From Paraburkholderia xenovorans LB400 (GTDB lineage Bacteria > Pseudomonadota > Gammaproteobacteria > Burkholderiales > Burkholderiaceae): a DNA stretch of 64,000 nt. The notes under the pieces were generated by a model. That model saw only the letters and a program-made list of their open reading frames with translations, did no database searches and had not been told where the DNA came from. Positions 8,313-16,820 of this stretch are shown piece after piece (positions within the stretch are counted from its first letter, which is position 1; every line of letters starts with the position of its first letter). Location of the stretch: assembly GCF_000013645.1 (NCBI RefSeq), contig NC_007951.1:2604001-2668000 (forward strand). Reading direction: 5' to 3'. Made by a program: the position numbers and the translations under genes.

Positions 8313-11063
8313 ATGGCGATTTCACGTCAGGCGCTTTTCGGCAAGCTTGGAACCACGCTGTACAGAAGCATCGAGTCCGCCACGGCCTTTTGCAAGCTGC
8401 GCGGCAACCCTTATATCGAGCTCGTGCACTGGCTGCATCAGTTGCTGCAACAACCCGACTCGGACCTGCATCGGCTCGTGCGGCATTGCGGTATCGAGCG
8501 CGAAACACTGGATCGCGATATGGCCCGCGCGCTGGCCGCGCTGCCGGCAGGCGCCAGTTCGATCAGCGATTTCTCGCATCACGTGGAACTGGCCGTCGAG
8601 CGGGCCTGGGTGCTCGCCACGCTCAGCTTCAATGACCGGCGTATCCGCAGCGCCTGGCTCGTCGCCGCACTCGTGCAGACGCCGGAATTGCGCCGCGTGC
8701 TGCTTTCCATCTCGCCGGCGTTCGGCAAGCTATCTGTCGTGGGTCTGGACGAAGCGCTGCCGGCCTATATGGAGAATTCGCCCGAAGCCGCCGAGGCGCC
8801 CTACGACAACAGCAATTTTTCAACCGCGGTGCCGGGCGAGGCTTCTCACGCCCTTCCCGCGCAATCGAAAGGGTCGCCGCTCGAACAGTTCTGCACCGAC
8901 CTCACCGTGCGTGCGCACAGCGGCGAAATCGATCCGGTGGTCGGCCGCGAACTGGAAATTCGCACCATGATCGACGTGCTGCTGCGCCGGCGCCAGAACA
9001 ATCCGTTGCTGACCGGCGAGGCCGGCGTCGGCAAGACCGCGGTCGTCGAAGGGCTCGCCTGCGCGATCGCCACCGGCAACGTGCCGCCCAGGCTGGTGGG
9101 CGTGCGCCTCCTGAGCCTCGACGTGGGCGCGCTGCTCGCCGGCGCCAGCATGAAGGGCGAATTCGAGTTGCGTTTGAGAGGCGTGCTGGAAGCCGCGCTG
9201 AAGTCGGCCGTACCGGTGATCCTGTTCGTCGACGAAATCCATACGCTGATCGGCGCGGGCGGCCAGGCCGGCACGGGCGACGCGGCCAATCTGCTGAAAC
9301 CCGCGCTCGCGCGCGGCGCGATCCGCATGATCGGCGCGACCACCTGGGCGGAATACAAACGGCACATCGAAAAAGACGCGGCGCTCACGCGGCGCTTCCA
9401 GGTCCTGCAGGTGCGGCAGCCGCAGGAACCGGCGGCGATCGACATGGTGCGCGGCCTCGCGAACACGTTCTCGCGGCATCACGGCGTTGTCGTGCGTGAC
9501 CAGGCGATCCGCGCGGCGGTGAGGCTGTCGCATCGCTACATTCCCTCCCGCCAGTTGCCGGACAAGGCAATCAGTCTTCTCGACACGGCGTGCGCGCGCG
9601 TCGCGCTTTCGCAGCATGCACCGCCGCGAGAATTGCAGGACGCGCGTCAACGCGTGCTGGCCGCGCGCGTCGAAAGCGAGTTGCTCGTCGCGGAATCGCG
9701 TATCGGGCTCGATACCGCGAGCGCATTGGCGGCGGCCCGAACGCGCATCGGCGAACTGGTCGCTGTCGAAGAGCGCATCGAAGCGCGCTGGAAAGCACAA
9801 CTCGCGGCGGCGCAAGCCTTGCTCGCCGCCCGTGATGCGGCGCTCGGGGCCGATCACGGCGCGCCGCACACCGGCGCGAACAGTGACGCATGCGCGTCGC
9901 CCGATTCGCTCAAGGATCTGGAGCGCGCCCTCACGCAATTGCAGGGCGATGCGCCGCTGGTGTTTCCCGAGGTGAGCGAAGCAATCGTCGCCGAAGTGGT
10001 ATCGGATTGGACCGGCATTCCCGTGGGCCGCATGGTCACCGACGAAGTGGCCGCCGTGCAATCACTGCCCGCCACGCTCGAAGCCCGCGTGATCGGCCAG
10101 CCCGATGCATTGCGTCAGATCGGCGAGCGGGTGCAAACCGCACGCGCCGGGCTCACGGATCCGAAGAAGCCGCTCGGCGTATTCCTGCTCGCGGGCCCTT
10201 CCGGTGTGGGCAAGACCGAGACGGCGCTCGCCCTCGCGGAGGCGCTCTACGGCGGCGAGCAGAACCTGATCACCGTCAATATGAGCGAGTACCAGGAGGC
10301 GCACACGGTCTCCGGACTGAAAGGCGCCCCGCCCGGCTATGTCGGCTACGGCGAAGGCGGTGTGCTCACGGAAGCCGTGCGGCGGCGCCCCTATTCCGTG
10401 GTGCTGCTCGACGAAATCGAGAAAGCCCATCGCGACGTGCACGAAATGTTCTTCCAGGTGTTCGACAAAGGCTATATGGAAGACGGCGACGGCCGCTATA
10501 TCGATTTCCGCAACACCACGATCCTGCTCACGAGCAACGCCGGCTCGGAGCTGATCGCGAGCCTGTGCGCGGACGCGCCGCTCCCGCCCGATGCCGAAGG
10601 TCTGCGCGAAGCTCTCACGCCCGCGTTGCTCAACGCATTTCCCGCGGCGTTTCTCGGCCGCGTCACCGTGGTGCCGTACCGGCCGCTCGCGCATGAATCG
10701 CTTGCGCGCATCGTGCGGCTGCATCTGGACCGCGTCGTCACTCGCATGGCGCAGGTTCACGACATTGCGCTTGCCTACAGCGGGCAAGTGGTCGACTACA
10801 TCGTTGGCAGATGCCTGGTTCAGGAAACCGGAGCCCGCGTGCTGATTGGCTTTATCGAACAACACGTGCTGCCGCGCCTTTCCGCGTTATGGCTCGACGC
10901 GTTGGCGTCGAAACAGCCCATCACGCGTATTGAAATCGGCGTGGTCGACGCCAGCGCGCCACCCACTGCCGCTCTCGCTTTCCCCTGCACGTATGCGCAT
11001 GCCCCGGCAATGCCGGCAGCAGCCGCAACGCCGTCCACCCTTTCCGTCGCGCAGGTTGACTGA
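8313..11063 (+). CDS. clpV: T6SS AAA+ ATPase ClpV (TssH)
   Basis: This is a 916-residue Hsp100 unfoldase with two AAA+ domains: Walker A GEAGVGKT near residue 235 and GPSGVGKT near residue 628. It has an N-terminal double-Clp-N domain (LRGNPYIELVHWLHQLLQ) and a middle coiled coil around residues 440-540. ClpV disassembles the contracted TssB/TssC sheath for reuse. I use the ATG at 8313, which follows AGAGAAA; an in-frame ATG at 8259 would add a lysine-rich, unlikely extension. It is the first gene of the rightward T6SS operon. Confidence 0.95.
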   Translation: MAISRQALFGKLGTTLYRSIESATAFCKLRGNPYIELVHWLHQLLQQPDSDLHRLVRHCGIERETLDRDMARALAALPAGASSISDFSHHVELAVERAWVLATLSFNDRRIRSAWLVAALVQTPELRRVLLSISPAFGKLSVVGLDEALPAYMENSPEAAEAPYDNSNFSTAVPGEASHALPAQSKGSPLEQFCTDLTVRAHSGEIDPVVGRELEIRTMIDVLLRRRQNNPLLTGEAGVGKTAVVEGLACAIATGNVPPRLVGVRLLSLDVGALLAGASMKGEFELRLRGVLEAALKSAVPVILFVDEIHTLIGAGGQAGTGDAANLLKPALARGAIRMIGATTWAEYKRHIEKDAALTRRFQVLQVRQPQEPAAIDMVRGLANTFSRHHGVVVRDQAIRAAVRLSHRYIPSRQLPDKAISLLDTACARVALSQHAPPRELQDARQRVLAARVESELLVAESRIGLDTASALAAARTRIGELVAVEERIEARWKAQLAAAQALLAARDAALGADHGAPHTGANSDACASPDSLKDLERALTQLQGDAPLVFPEVSEAIVAEVVSDWTGIPVGRMVTDEVAAVQSLPATLEARVIGQPDALRQIGERVQTARAGLTDPKKPLGVFLLAGPSGVGKTETALALAEALYGGEQNLITVNMSEYQEAHTVSGLKGAPPGYVGYGEGGVLTEAVRRRPYSVVLLDEIEKAHRDVHEMFFQVFDKGYMEDGDGRYIDFRNTTILLTSNAGSELIASLCADAPLPPDAEGLREALTPALLNAFPAAFLGRVTVVPYRPLAHESLARIVRLHLDRVVTRMAQVHDIALAYSGQVVDYIVGRCLVQETGARVLIGFIEQHVLPRLSALWLDALASKQPITRIEIGVVDASAPPTAALAFPCTYAHAPAMPAAAATPSTLSVAQVD

Positions 11064-11102
11064 ACGCTGCCGACTCTTCACCACCCGTTCACGGAGACCT
11101 CC

Positions 11103-11651
11103 ATGTCCGTTCCCAGCAGTTCGCAGAAATTCATCGCGCTCAATCGGGCGCCACGTGTGCAGATCGAGTACGACGTCGAAGTCTACGGCTCCGAGAAGAA
11201 AGTCGAATTGCCGTTCGTCATGGGCGTGCTGTCCGACCTCTCCGGCAAGCCCGTCGAAGCGCTGCCGCCGGTCGCCGAGCGCGGTTTCCTCGATATCGAT
11301 ATCGACAATTTCGACGAGCGGATGAAGGCGATCGGCCCGCGCGTCGCATTCGCCGTGCCGAACACGCTTTCGGGCGACGGACAACTGGTGGTGGATATGA
11401 CTTTCGAGAGCATTGAAGACTTCTCGCCGGCAGCCGTCGCCCGCAAGGTCGATTCGCTGCGGCAACTGCTCGAAGCGCGCACGCAACTCGCCAACCTGCA
11501 AACGTATATGGACGGCAAGTCCGGTGCGGAATCGCTCGTCAACAGGCTGCTGCAGGATCCGGCGTTGCTGAAATCGCTCGCGGCCACGCCGAAGCCGCAG
11601 GTTGCGCACACCGCCGGCGACACAGTAGAACCCGCGGACGCGACCCGCTGA
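11103..11651 (+). CDS. tssB: T6SS sheath small subunit TssB (VipA)
   Basis: The 182-residue protein has the TssB signature: RVQIEYDVEVYGSEKKVELP, then PFVMGVLSDLSG and FLDIDIDNFDERM. It pairs with TssC to build the contractile cytoplasmic sheath. A GGAGACC ribosome site precedes the start, 39 bp after clpV. Size and motifs are normal for the family. Confidence 0.95.
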   Translation: MSVPSSSQKFIALNRAPRVQIEYDVEVYGSEKKVELPFVMGVLSDLSGKPVEALPPVAERGFLDIDIDNFDERMKAIGPRVAFAVPNTLSGDGQLVVDMTFESIEDFSPAAVARKVDSLRQLLEARTQLANLQTYMDGKSGAESLVNRLLQDPALLKSLAATPKPQVAHTAGDTVEPADATR

Positions 11652-11684
11652 TCGAGCGGACAGAACAGACTCAGAGGACATAAC

Positions 11685-13178
11685 ATGGCAAAACAGCAAA
11701 TACAGGCCGCCGCCGCGGACGTACATACGCAGTCCGACTTTACCCAGCTGCTCAACCAGGAATTCAGGCCGAAAACCGAACAGGCTCGCGAGGCTGTCGA
11801 ACACGCCGTGCAAACCCTCGCCGAGCAGGCGTTGCTGCAGTCGGCCACGATCAGCGACGACGCGTACAAGAGTATCGAGGCGATCATCGCCCAGATCGAT
11901 CACAAGCTTTCCGAACAGATCAATCTGATTCTGCACCATGCCGAGTTCCAGAAACTGGAGTCGGCCTGGCGTGGCATGCACCATCTGGTCTCCAACACCG
12001 AAACCGACGAACGCCTGAAGATCCGCTTCATGGATGTGTCGAAAGACGAGTTGCGGCGCACGATGAAACGCTACAAAGGCATTGCCTGGGATCAGAGCCC
12101 GCTCTTCAAGCAGATCTACGAAGAAGAGTATGGCCAGCTCGGCGGCGAGCCTTATGGCTGCCTCGTGGCCGACTACTATTTCGACCATACGCCGCCCGAC
12201 GTCGATCTGCTCGGCTCGATCGCCAAAGTGGCCGCGGCGGCGCACACGCCGTTCATTTCCGGCGCGTCGCCTTCGGTGCTGCAGATGGAATCGTGGCAGG
12301 AGCTCGCCAATCCGCGCGACCTGACCAAGATCTTCACGCAGAACCTCGAGTACGCACCGTGGAACTCGTTGCGCAATAGCGAAGACGCGCGTTATGTCGG
12401 CCTCGCCATGCCGCGTTTCCTCGCCCGCCTGCCCTACGGCGTGAGAACCAACCCCGTCGACGAATTCGATTTCGAAGAGGACACCAACGGCTCCGATCAC
12501 CGCCGCTACGCATGGGCCAACGCGGCCTATGCAATGGGTGTGAATATCAACCGTTCGTTCAAGCTGTACGGCTGGTGCTCGCTGATCCGCGGCGTCGAAT
12601 CGGGCGGCACGGTCGAAAATCTGCCGTGCCACTCATTCCCCACCGACGACGGCGGCGTCGACATGAAATGCCCGACCGAGATCGCCATCTCGGACCGGCG
12701 CGAGGCCGAGTTGTCGAAGAACGGCTTCATCCCGTTGATCCACCGCAAGAACACCGATCACGCCACGTTCATCGGTGCGCAGTCCTTGCAGAAGCCGGCC
12801 GAATACTACGACGCCGACGCCACCGCGAATGCGAACCTGTCCGCGCGCCTGCCGTATCTGTTTGCCTGCTCGCGCTTCGCGCATTACCTCAAGTGCATCG
12901 TGCGCGACAAGATCGGCGCGTTCAAGGAACGCGAGGAAATGCAGCGCTGGCTGAACGAGTGGGTCATGCATTACGTCGACGCGGACCCCGCCAACTCGTC
13001 GCAGGAAACCAAGGCGCGGCGGCCGCTCGCCGCCGCCGAGGTGGTAGTGGACGAAGTGGAAGGCAACCCCGGCTACTACCAGGCGAAGTTCTTCCTGCGC
13101 CCGCACTTCCAGCTCGAAGGGCTGACGGTGTCGTTGCGCCTCGTCGCGAAACTGCCGTCCATCAAGGAAGCGGCTTGA
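11685..13178 (+). CDS. tssC: T6SS sheath large subunit TssC (VipB)
   Basis: The 497-residue protein shows the TssC hallmarks: LESAWRGMHHLV, LGSIAKVAAAAHTPF, FLARLPYG and a C-terminal FFLRPHFQLEGLTVSLRLV beta strand. It forms the outer layer of the sheath and carries the ClpV contact. It lies 33 bp after tssB with AGAGGA before the start. It appears intact. Confidence 0.96.
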   Translation: MAKQQIQAAAADVHTQSDFTQLLNQEFRPKTEQAREAVEHAVQTLAEQALLQSATISDDAYKSIEAIIAQIDHKLSEQINLILHHAEFQKLESAWRGMHHLVSNTETDERLKIRFMDVSKDELRRTMKRYKGIAWDQSPLFKQIYEEEYGQLGGEPYGCLVADYYFDHTPPDVDLLGSIAKVAAAAHTPFISGASPSVLQMESWQELANPRDLTKIFTQNLEYAPWNSLRNSEDARYVGLAMPRFLARLPYGVRTNPVDEFDFEEDTNGSDHRRYAWANAAYAMGVNINRSFKLYGWCSLIRGVESGGTVENLPCHSFPTDDGGVDMKCPTEIAISDRREAELSKNGFIPLIHRKNTDHATFIGAQSLQKPAEYYDADATANANLSARLPYLFACSRFAHYLKCIVRDKIGAFKEREEMQRWLNEWVMHYVDADPANSSQETKARRPLAAAEVVVDEVEGNPGYYQAKFFLRPHFQLEGLTVSLRLVAKLPSIKEAA

Positions 13179-13280
13179 CTGACCCGTCCGGGAGCGGGCT
13201 CCTGGATGCAGACCCTGCTGGCTGTGCGAAAGCAGGTGTCCATCCGGGTGTCGCCCCGCTTTCCGTTCGTGATTCTTTAC

Positions 13281-13328
13281 CGATTGCGATCCCGATTGCG
13301 ATCCCGATTTCGATCCCGACTGCAATCC
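13281..13328 (+). repeat. Four tandem 12-bp units upstream of the effector gene
   Basis: Units of the form CGATTGCGATCC repeat four times: two perfect copies, then CGATTTCGATCC and CGACTGCAATCC. The array ends 16 bp before the effector start codon and just upstream of its GAGG ribosome site. It sits in the 166-bp gap after tssC. It could tune expression by slippage or bind a factor. Confidence 0.9.
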
Positions 13329-13344
13329 GATTCGAGGCGTTGAT

Positions 13345-13746
13345 ATGTCCGATGAAAACTACGATGTCGATGCAGCCGTCAGGTATCTGAACGCGCACGC
13401 CCATGCGGATTCCACCAGCCGATGCGCGGCCTACGTGCGGCAGGCGCTGGCGGCCGGCGGAATCGTCATTCCCCAGGGGCCGGCCGTCAATTACGCAAAA
13501 AATTACGGCCCGGTTCTGCGCGAGCATGGATTCGCCGAGGTATCCGCGAGTGAGCTGATTGCGCCGCGCAAAGGAGACACGGCCGTCATCCAGCCTTATC
13601 CCGGCGGCAATGTCGCCGGCCACATCACCATGTACAACGGCCAGCGGTGGGTCTCGGATTTTCGCCAGAACGACATGTGGGGCGGACCGGGCTATCGCCA
13701 GCACAAGCCTGCGTACAAGGTGTATCGCTGGCAGGGGGCGCAATGA
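13345..13746 (+). CDS. Putative T6SS peptidoglycan amidase effector (CHAP/NlpC-P60-like)
   Basis: This 133-residue protein without a signal peptide has the papain-like amidase pattern. Cys27 sits at the head of a helix (CAAYVRQALAAGG), and His93 starts a strand (GHITMYNG) after a PRKGDTAVIQPYPGG loop, followed by WVSDFRQNDMW. Such small CHAP/NlpC-P60 enzymes (Tae-type effectors) are delivered by T6SS into the periplasm of rivals and cut peptide stems of peptidoglycan. The gene lies between tssC and hcp and overlaps by 4 bp a gene for a secreted protein that is the expected immunity factor. The exact Tae family cannot be assigned by eye. Confidence 0.75.
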   Translation: MSDENYDVDAAVRYLNAHAHADSTSRCAAYVRQALAAGGIVIPQGPAVNYAKNYGPVLREHGFAEVSASELIAPRKGDTAVIQPYPGGNVAGHITMYNGQRWVSDFRQNDMWGGPGYRQHKPAYKVYRWQGAQ

Positions 13747-14234
13747 CGCGATGGCGAGCCTGCGCGTTAGCGGCGATGGCATGGGCGGTTCTCGGCGTGC
13801 ATCCGGCGCTTGCACAAAGCGCCGATTCGGCGAAGCGGTTTCTGCAAGGCCTCTATGGCGCCTATACGTTCAACGGCGATCCTCCCGGCATTGAAGCGTC
13901 CGGCGCCCGCGCCATTGCCTCGCCGTCGCTCCTGCAATTGATCAGGAAAGACCAGCGCGCATTGAACGGAGAGGCCGGCTATCTGGACATGGATCCGCTG
14001 TGCCGCTGCCAGGACTTCGACGTGAAAACGACCGGCGTCGACGTCACGCTGGAGAAGCACCACAAGGCGAAGGCTGTCGTGACGTTCACGAACTTCAGGG
14101 AGCCGCGCAAGGTGGAGTTCGATCTGCTTTGGGTTCGTGGCAAATGGCTGATCGACGATATCAGGGGCAGCGACGATCGGCGCGGTCTTCGCGAGGCCCT
14201 GCAGACAGAGATTGCCGATCTGGCCAGCAAGTAG
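13743..14234 (+). CDS. Putative periplasmic immunity protein (DUF3828-like)
   Basis: The 163-residue protein begins with a signal peptide (hydrophobic core about residues 6-19, cleavage after ALA at residue 24). The mature part resembles DUF3828/NTF2-like proteins, ending with VEFDLLWVRGKWLIDDIRG. It overlaps the amidase gene by 4 bp and precedes hcp. A periplasmic product coupled to a T6SS amidase is the classic arrangement for an immunity protein that protects the producer's own wall. It contains a CRC motif that could form a disulfide. The immunity role is inferred from position and signal peptide. Confidence 0.65.
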   Translation: MTRWRACALAAMAWAVLGVHPALAQSADSAKRFLQGLYGAYTFNGDPPGIEASGARAIASPSLLQLIRKDQRALNGEAGYLDMDPLCRCQDFDVKTTGVDVTLEKHHKAKAVVTFTNFREPRKVEFDLLWVRGKWLIDDIRGSDDRRGLREALQTEIADLASK

Positions 14235-14276
14235 TGGGAACCGGCTGTAGATATTCAACATCAAGGAGCTTTTTAG

Positions 14277-14759
14277 ATGGCACAAGACATTTTTCTCAAG
14301 ATCAACGGCATCGACGGAGAATCGCCGGACGCTGCGCACAAGAACGAGATCGAGGTGAAGAGCTGGGGCTGGCGCGTGTCCCAGCAGGCGAACATGCATG
14401 CGGGCTCCGGTGGCGGCGCGGGAAAGGCCACGGTGGATGACCTCGAGTTCGAACACCTCGTGGATCGGGCAAGCCCGAACCTGATGAAATACTGCCTGAC
14501 GGGCAAGCACGTCGACCAGGCTGTGCTGGTGGTGCGCAAAGCCGGTGGCAATCCGCTCGAATTTCTGAAGATCACCATGAGCGATGTGATCGTCACTCAG
14601 GTTCATCCGTCCGGCAGCAACGGCGACGACGGTATTCGCGAGCACGTTCGCCTGTCGTTTGCGAAGGTCAGGCAGGAATACGTGGTTCAGAACGCACAAG
14701 GCGGTAGCGGCGGCGCCGTGACGGCCGGGTACGACATCAAGGGCAACAAGGAGGCTTAA
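14277..14759 (+). CDS. hcp: T6SS inner-tube protein Hcp (TssD)
   Basis: The 160-residue Hcp1-family protein starts with MAQDIFLKINGIDGES and contains EIEVKSWGWRVSQ and FEHLVDRASPNLMKYC. It stacks as hexameric rings into the tube that carries effectors, and often acts as chaperone and carrier for small amidase effectors such as the one two genes upstream. A strong AAGGAGC ribosome site precedes it. A hairpin follows the stop. Confidence 0.95.
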   Translation: MAQDIFLKINGIDGESPDAAHKNEIEVKSWGWRVSQQANMHAGSGGGAGKATVDDLEFEHLVDRASPNLMKYCLTGKHVDQAVLVVRKAGGNPLEFLKITMSDVIVTQVHPSGSNGDDGIREHVRLSFAKVRQEYVVQNAQGGSGGAVTAGYDIKGNKEA

Positions 14760-14787
14760 GCCAGCTTAAGCCGACCTGCCGCCCATT

Positions 14788-14817
14788 GCCCAGGCAGGCG
14801 TCCCGGCCCGCCTGGGC
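14788..14817 (+). terminator. Hairpin after hcp (possible attenuating terminator)
   Basis: A perfect 8-bp GC-rich stem, GCCCAGGC (14788-14795) with GCCTGGGC (14810-14817), closes a 14-nt loop and is followed by a short pyrimidine run (CTTTCC). It lies 28 bp after the hcp stop and before tssJ. Such a hairpin would stabilise or partly terminate the abundant hcp transcript relative to tssJKLM. Confidence 0.45.
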
Positions 14818-14873
14818 CTTTCCGGTTTGCTGCCCTGCTGCCGCTTCTATCGCGCCTCATTTTGCGTTGCCCA

Positions 14874-15374
14874 ATGCGTCTCATCACCCTTGTTATCGCT
14901 CTCGCTTTTGCCTCCGCGCTGACCGCGTGCGCCAGCAGCGATCCAAAGACCGCGAAGGAACCCGTCAAGCTCGAACTGTCGGTGGTGGCGTCCGCGGGCG
15001 TCAATCCGGACGACCAGAAGCGCGCGGCGCCGATCGTCGTGCGCGTCTATGAATTGAAAACCGACGGCGCATTCAATTCCGCCGACTTTTTTTCATTGCA
15101 GGACAAGGACAAAACCGTTCTCGCGGAGGATCTGGTGACGCGGACGCAATTCCAGTTGCGGCCAGGGGAGAGCAGATCGATCCGCACGAGAGCCGATCCC
15201 GCAACGACCGTCGTCGGGGTGCTCGCGGCCTACCGGGATCTGCCCAACTCGGTATGGCGCGCGGTCTATCCGCTGCCGGCGGCGCCGGACGCCGCCTGGT
15301 ACCGCAACGCGCCCAAACTGAAACTGACCATCGATCTTGAAGCGAACGCAATCAGGATTACCGAGATTAAATAG
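14874..15374 (+). CDS. tssJ: T6SS outer-membrane lipoprotein TssJ
   Basis: This 166-residue lipoprotein has a signal peptide ending in the lipobox LTAC (Cys19). The mature sequence carries the TssJ beta-sandwich features PIVVRVYELKTDGAFNSADFF and a loop before PDAAWYRNAPKLKLTIDL. TssJ anchors the TssJLM membrane complex to the outer membrane. The start at 14874 gives a standard signal peptide; an ATG four codons earlier is possible. Confidence 0.92.
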   Translation: MRLITLVIALAFASALTACASSDPKTAKEPVKLELSVVASAGVNPDDQKRAAPIVVRVYELKTDGAFNSADFFSLQDKDKTVLAEDLVTRTQFQLRPGESRSIRTRADPATTVVGVLAAYRDLPNSVWRAVYPLPAAPDAAWYRNAPKLKLTIDLEANAIRITEIK

Positions 15375-15386
15375 TGGAATGAACGC

Positions 15387-16733
15387 ATGAGCTGGCACAA
15401 CAAAGTCGTCTGGAGCGAGGGGCTTTTTCTGCGCCCGCAGCTTTTCCAGCAGCAGGAGCGGTACCTCGAACATTACGCGCACCGGCGCGCGGCCACCCTG
15501 TCGCCGTTTTTCTTCGGCTTCAGTCATTACAGCCTCGATAGCGAGGCACTGGCGCTCGGCAAGGTAATCGTGAAGTCGGCCAGCGGCGTGTTCGCGGACG
15601 GCACGCCGTTCGATACGCCCGGCAGCACGCCGCCGCCCGCGCCGCTCACCATCCGCGCGGAACATCTCGATCAACTGATCTATCTCGCCGTGCCTGTGCG
15701 CGTGCCGAACGCCGAAGAGACGACGTTCGACAACGCCGCCGACTCGCTTGCCCGCAACTTCGTGTTCGACACCGAGCTGCGCGATACGAATTCGATCGGA
15801 CAAGGCCCGAAGACCGTGCAGTTGTCGAATCTGCGGCTGCGCCTCGTGCCCGAGAAGGAACTGACCGACGCATGGATCGGACTCGCGCTGACACGCGTGA
15901 AGACGATTCGCGCGGACAGCAGCATCGTTCTGGACGATACATTGATTCCGCCGGTGGCGGGCTTCGGCGCAAGCGAGCTGCTCACGAGCTGGCTCGCGAA
16001 GATTCACGAGCTCACGCGCCTGCGTGCAAACTCGCTCGCAATCCGGCTGACCGGCGCCAACGGCAACGCCGGCACCACGGCGGAAGTCTCCGACTATCTG
16101 CTGTTGCAAACGCTCAACCGTTACGAGCCGTTGCTTCAGCATCTGCGGCGGGTGCCGACCACCTCGCCGGCGGATCTGTACGCGCTGCTGCTCAGCATGG
16201 CAGGAGAACTGTCGACCTACCTGCGCACCGACAGCCGGCGTCCGCTCGACTCCCATCCCGCCTATCAGCACAGCACGCCGCATCTCTGCCTGAAGCCTCT
16301 GGTGGACGACACGCACGTGCTGCTCAATGCGGTGCTGGTGCGTAGCGCGCAGAGCATCGAACTGAAGGAACTGGGACACGGCATGCGCAACGCCGTGGTC
16401 GATCCCGTCGACATGGCCGGCTTCACCGCGGTGGTGCTCGCGGTGCACGCCGCGATGCCGCCCGACCTGCTCCAGCAACAGTTTGCCGCCCAGGCGAAAG
16501 CCGGTCCTTCTGAACGGCTGCCGGATCTGGTGCGCGGACATCTGCCGGGCATCACGCTGCAGGCGTTGCCGGTGCCGCCGCGACAGATCCCGTTCAACGC
16601 GGGCTTCGTCTATTACGAGCTCGCGCGAAGCGGTCCGTTGTGGGACGAGGTGGCGCGGCACGGCGGACTCGCCCTGCACGTGGCCGGCGAGTTCCCGTCG
16701 CTGAAGCTCGAACTGTGGGGCGTGCGCAGCTAA
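15387..16733 (+). CDS. tssK: T6SS baseplate protein TssK
   Basis: The 448-residue protein begins MSWHNKVVWSEGLFLRPQLF, the family-typical N-terminus, with FQQQERYLE next. Near the C-terminus PFNAGFVYYELARSGPLWDEV is also typical. TssK links the baseplate to the TssJLM complex. It starts 12 bp after the tssJ stop, so the two are co-translated. It appears complete. Confidence 0.95.
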   Translation: MSWHNKVVWSEGLFLRPQLFQQQERYLEHYAHRRAATLSPFFFGFSHYSLDSEALALGKVIVKSASGVFADGTPFDTPGSTPPPAPLTIRAEHLDQLIYLAVPVRVPNAEETTFDNAADSLARNFVFDTELRDTNSIGQGPKTVQLSNLRLRLVPEKELTDAWIGLALTRVKTIRADSSIVLDDTLIPPVAGFGASELLTSWLAKIHELTRLRANSLAIRLTGANGNAGTTAEVSDYLLLQTLNRYEPLLQHLRRVPTTSPADLYALLLSMAGELSTYLRTDSRRPLDSHPAYQHSTPHLCLKPLVDDTHVLLNAVLVRSAQSIELKELGHGMRNAVVDPVDMAGFTAVVLAVHAAMPPDLLQQQFAAQAKAGPSERLPDLVRGHLPGITLQALPVPPRQIPFNAGFVYYELARSGPLWDEVARHGGLALHVAGEFPSLKLELWGVRS

Positions 16734-16820
16734 CACGCATGAGCCGGTAGCAGGCCGCGCGAACTGCTCGTGCCTCGAATCGGCAGGGGCCACAAACATC
16801 CAGAGAATAAAGGTCAGTCA

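Noticed and set aside
10887..12632. 581-codon minus-strand frame opposite tssB and tssC
   Set aside because: Shadow of clear T6SS genes; no ribosome site or recognisable domain.
15093..16799. 568-codon minus-strand frame opposite tssJ and tssK
   Set aside because: Antisense shadow with low-complexity Arg/Gln/His sequence.
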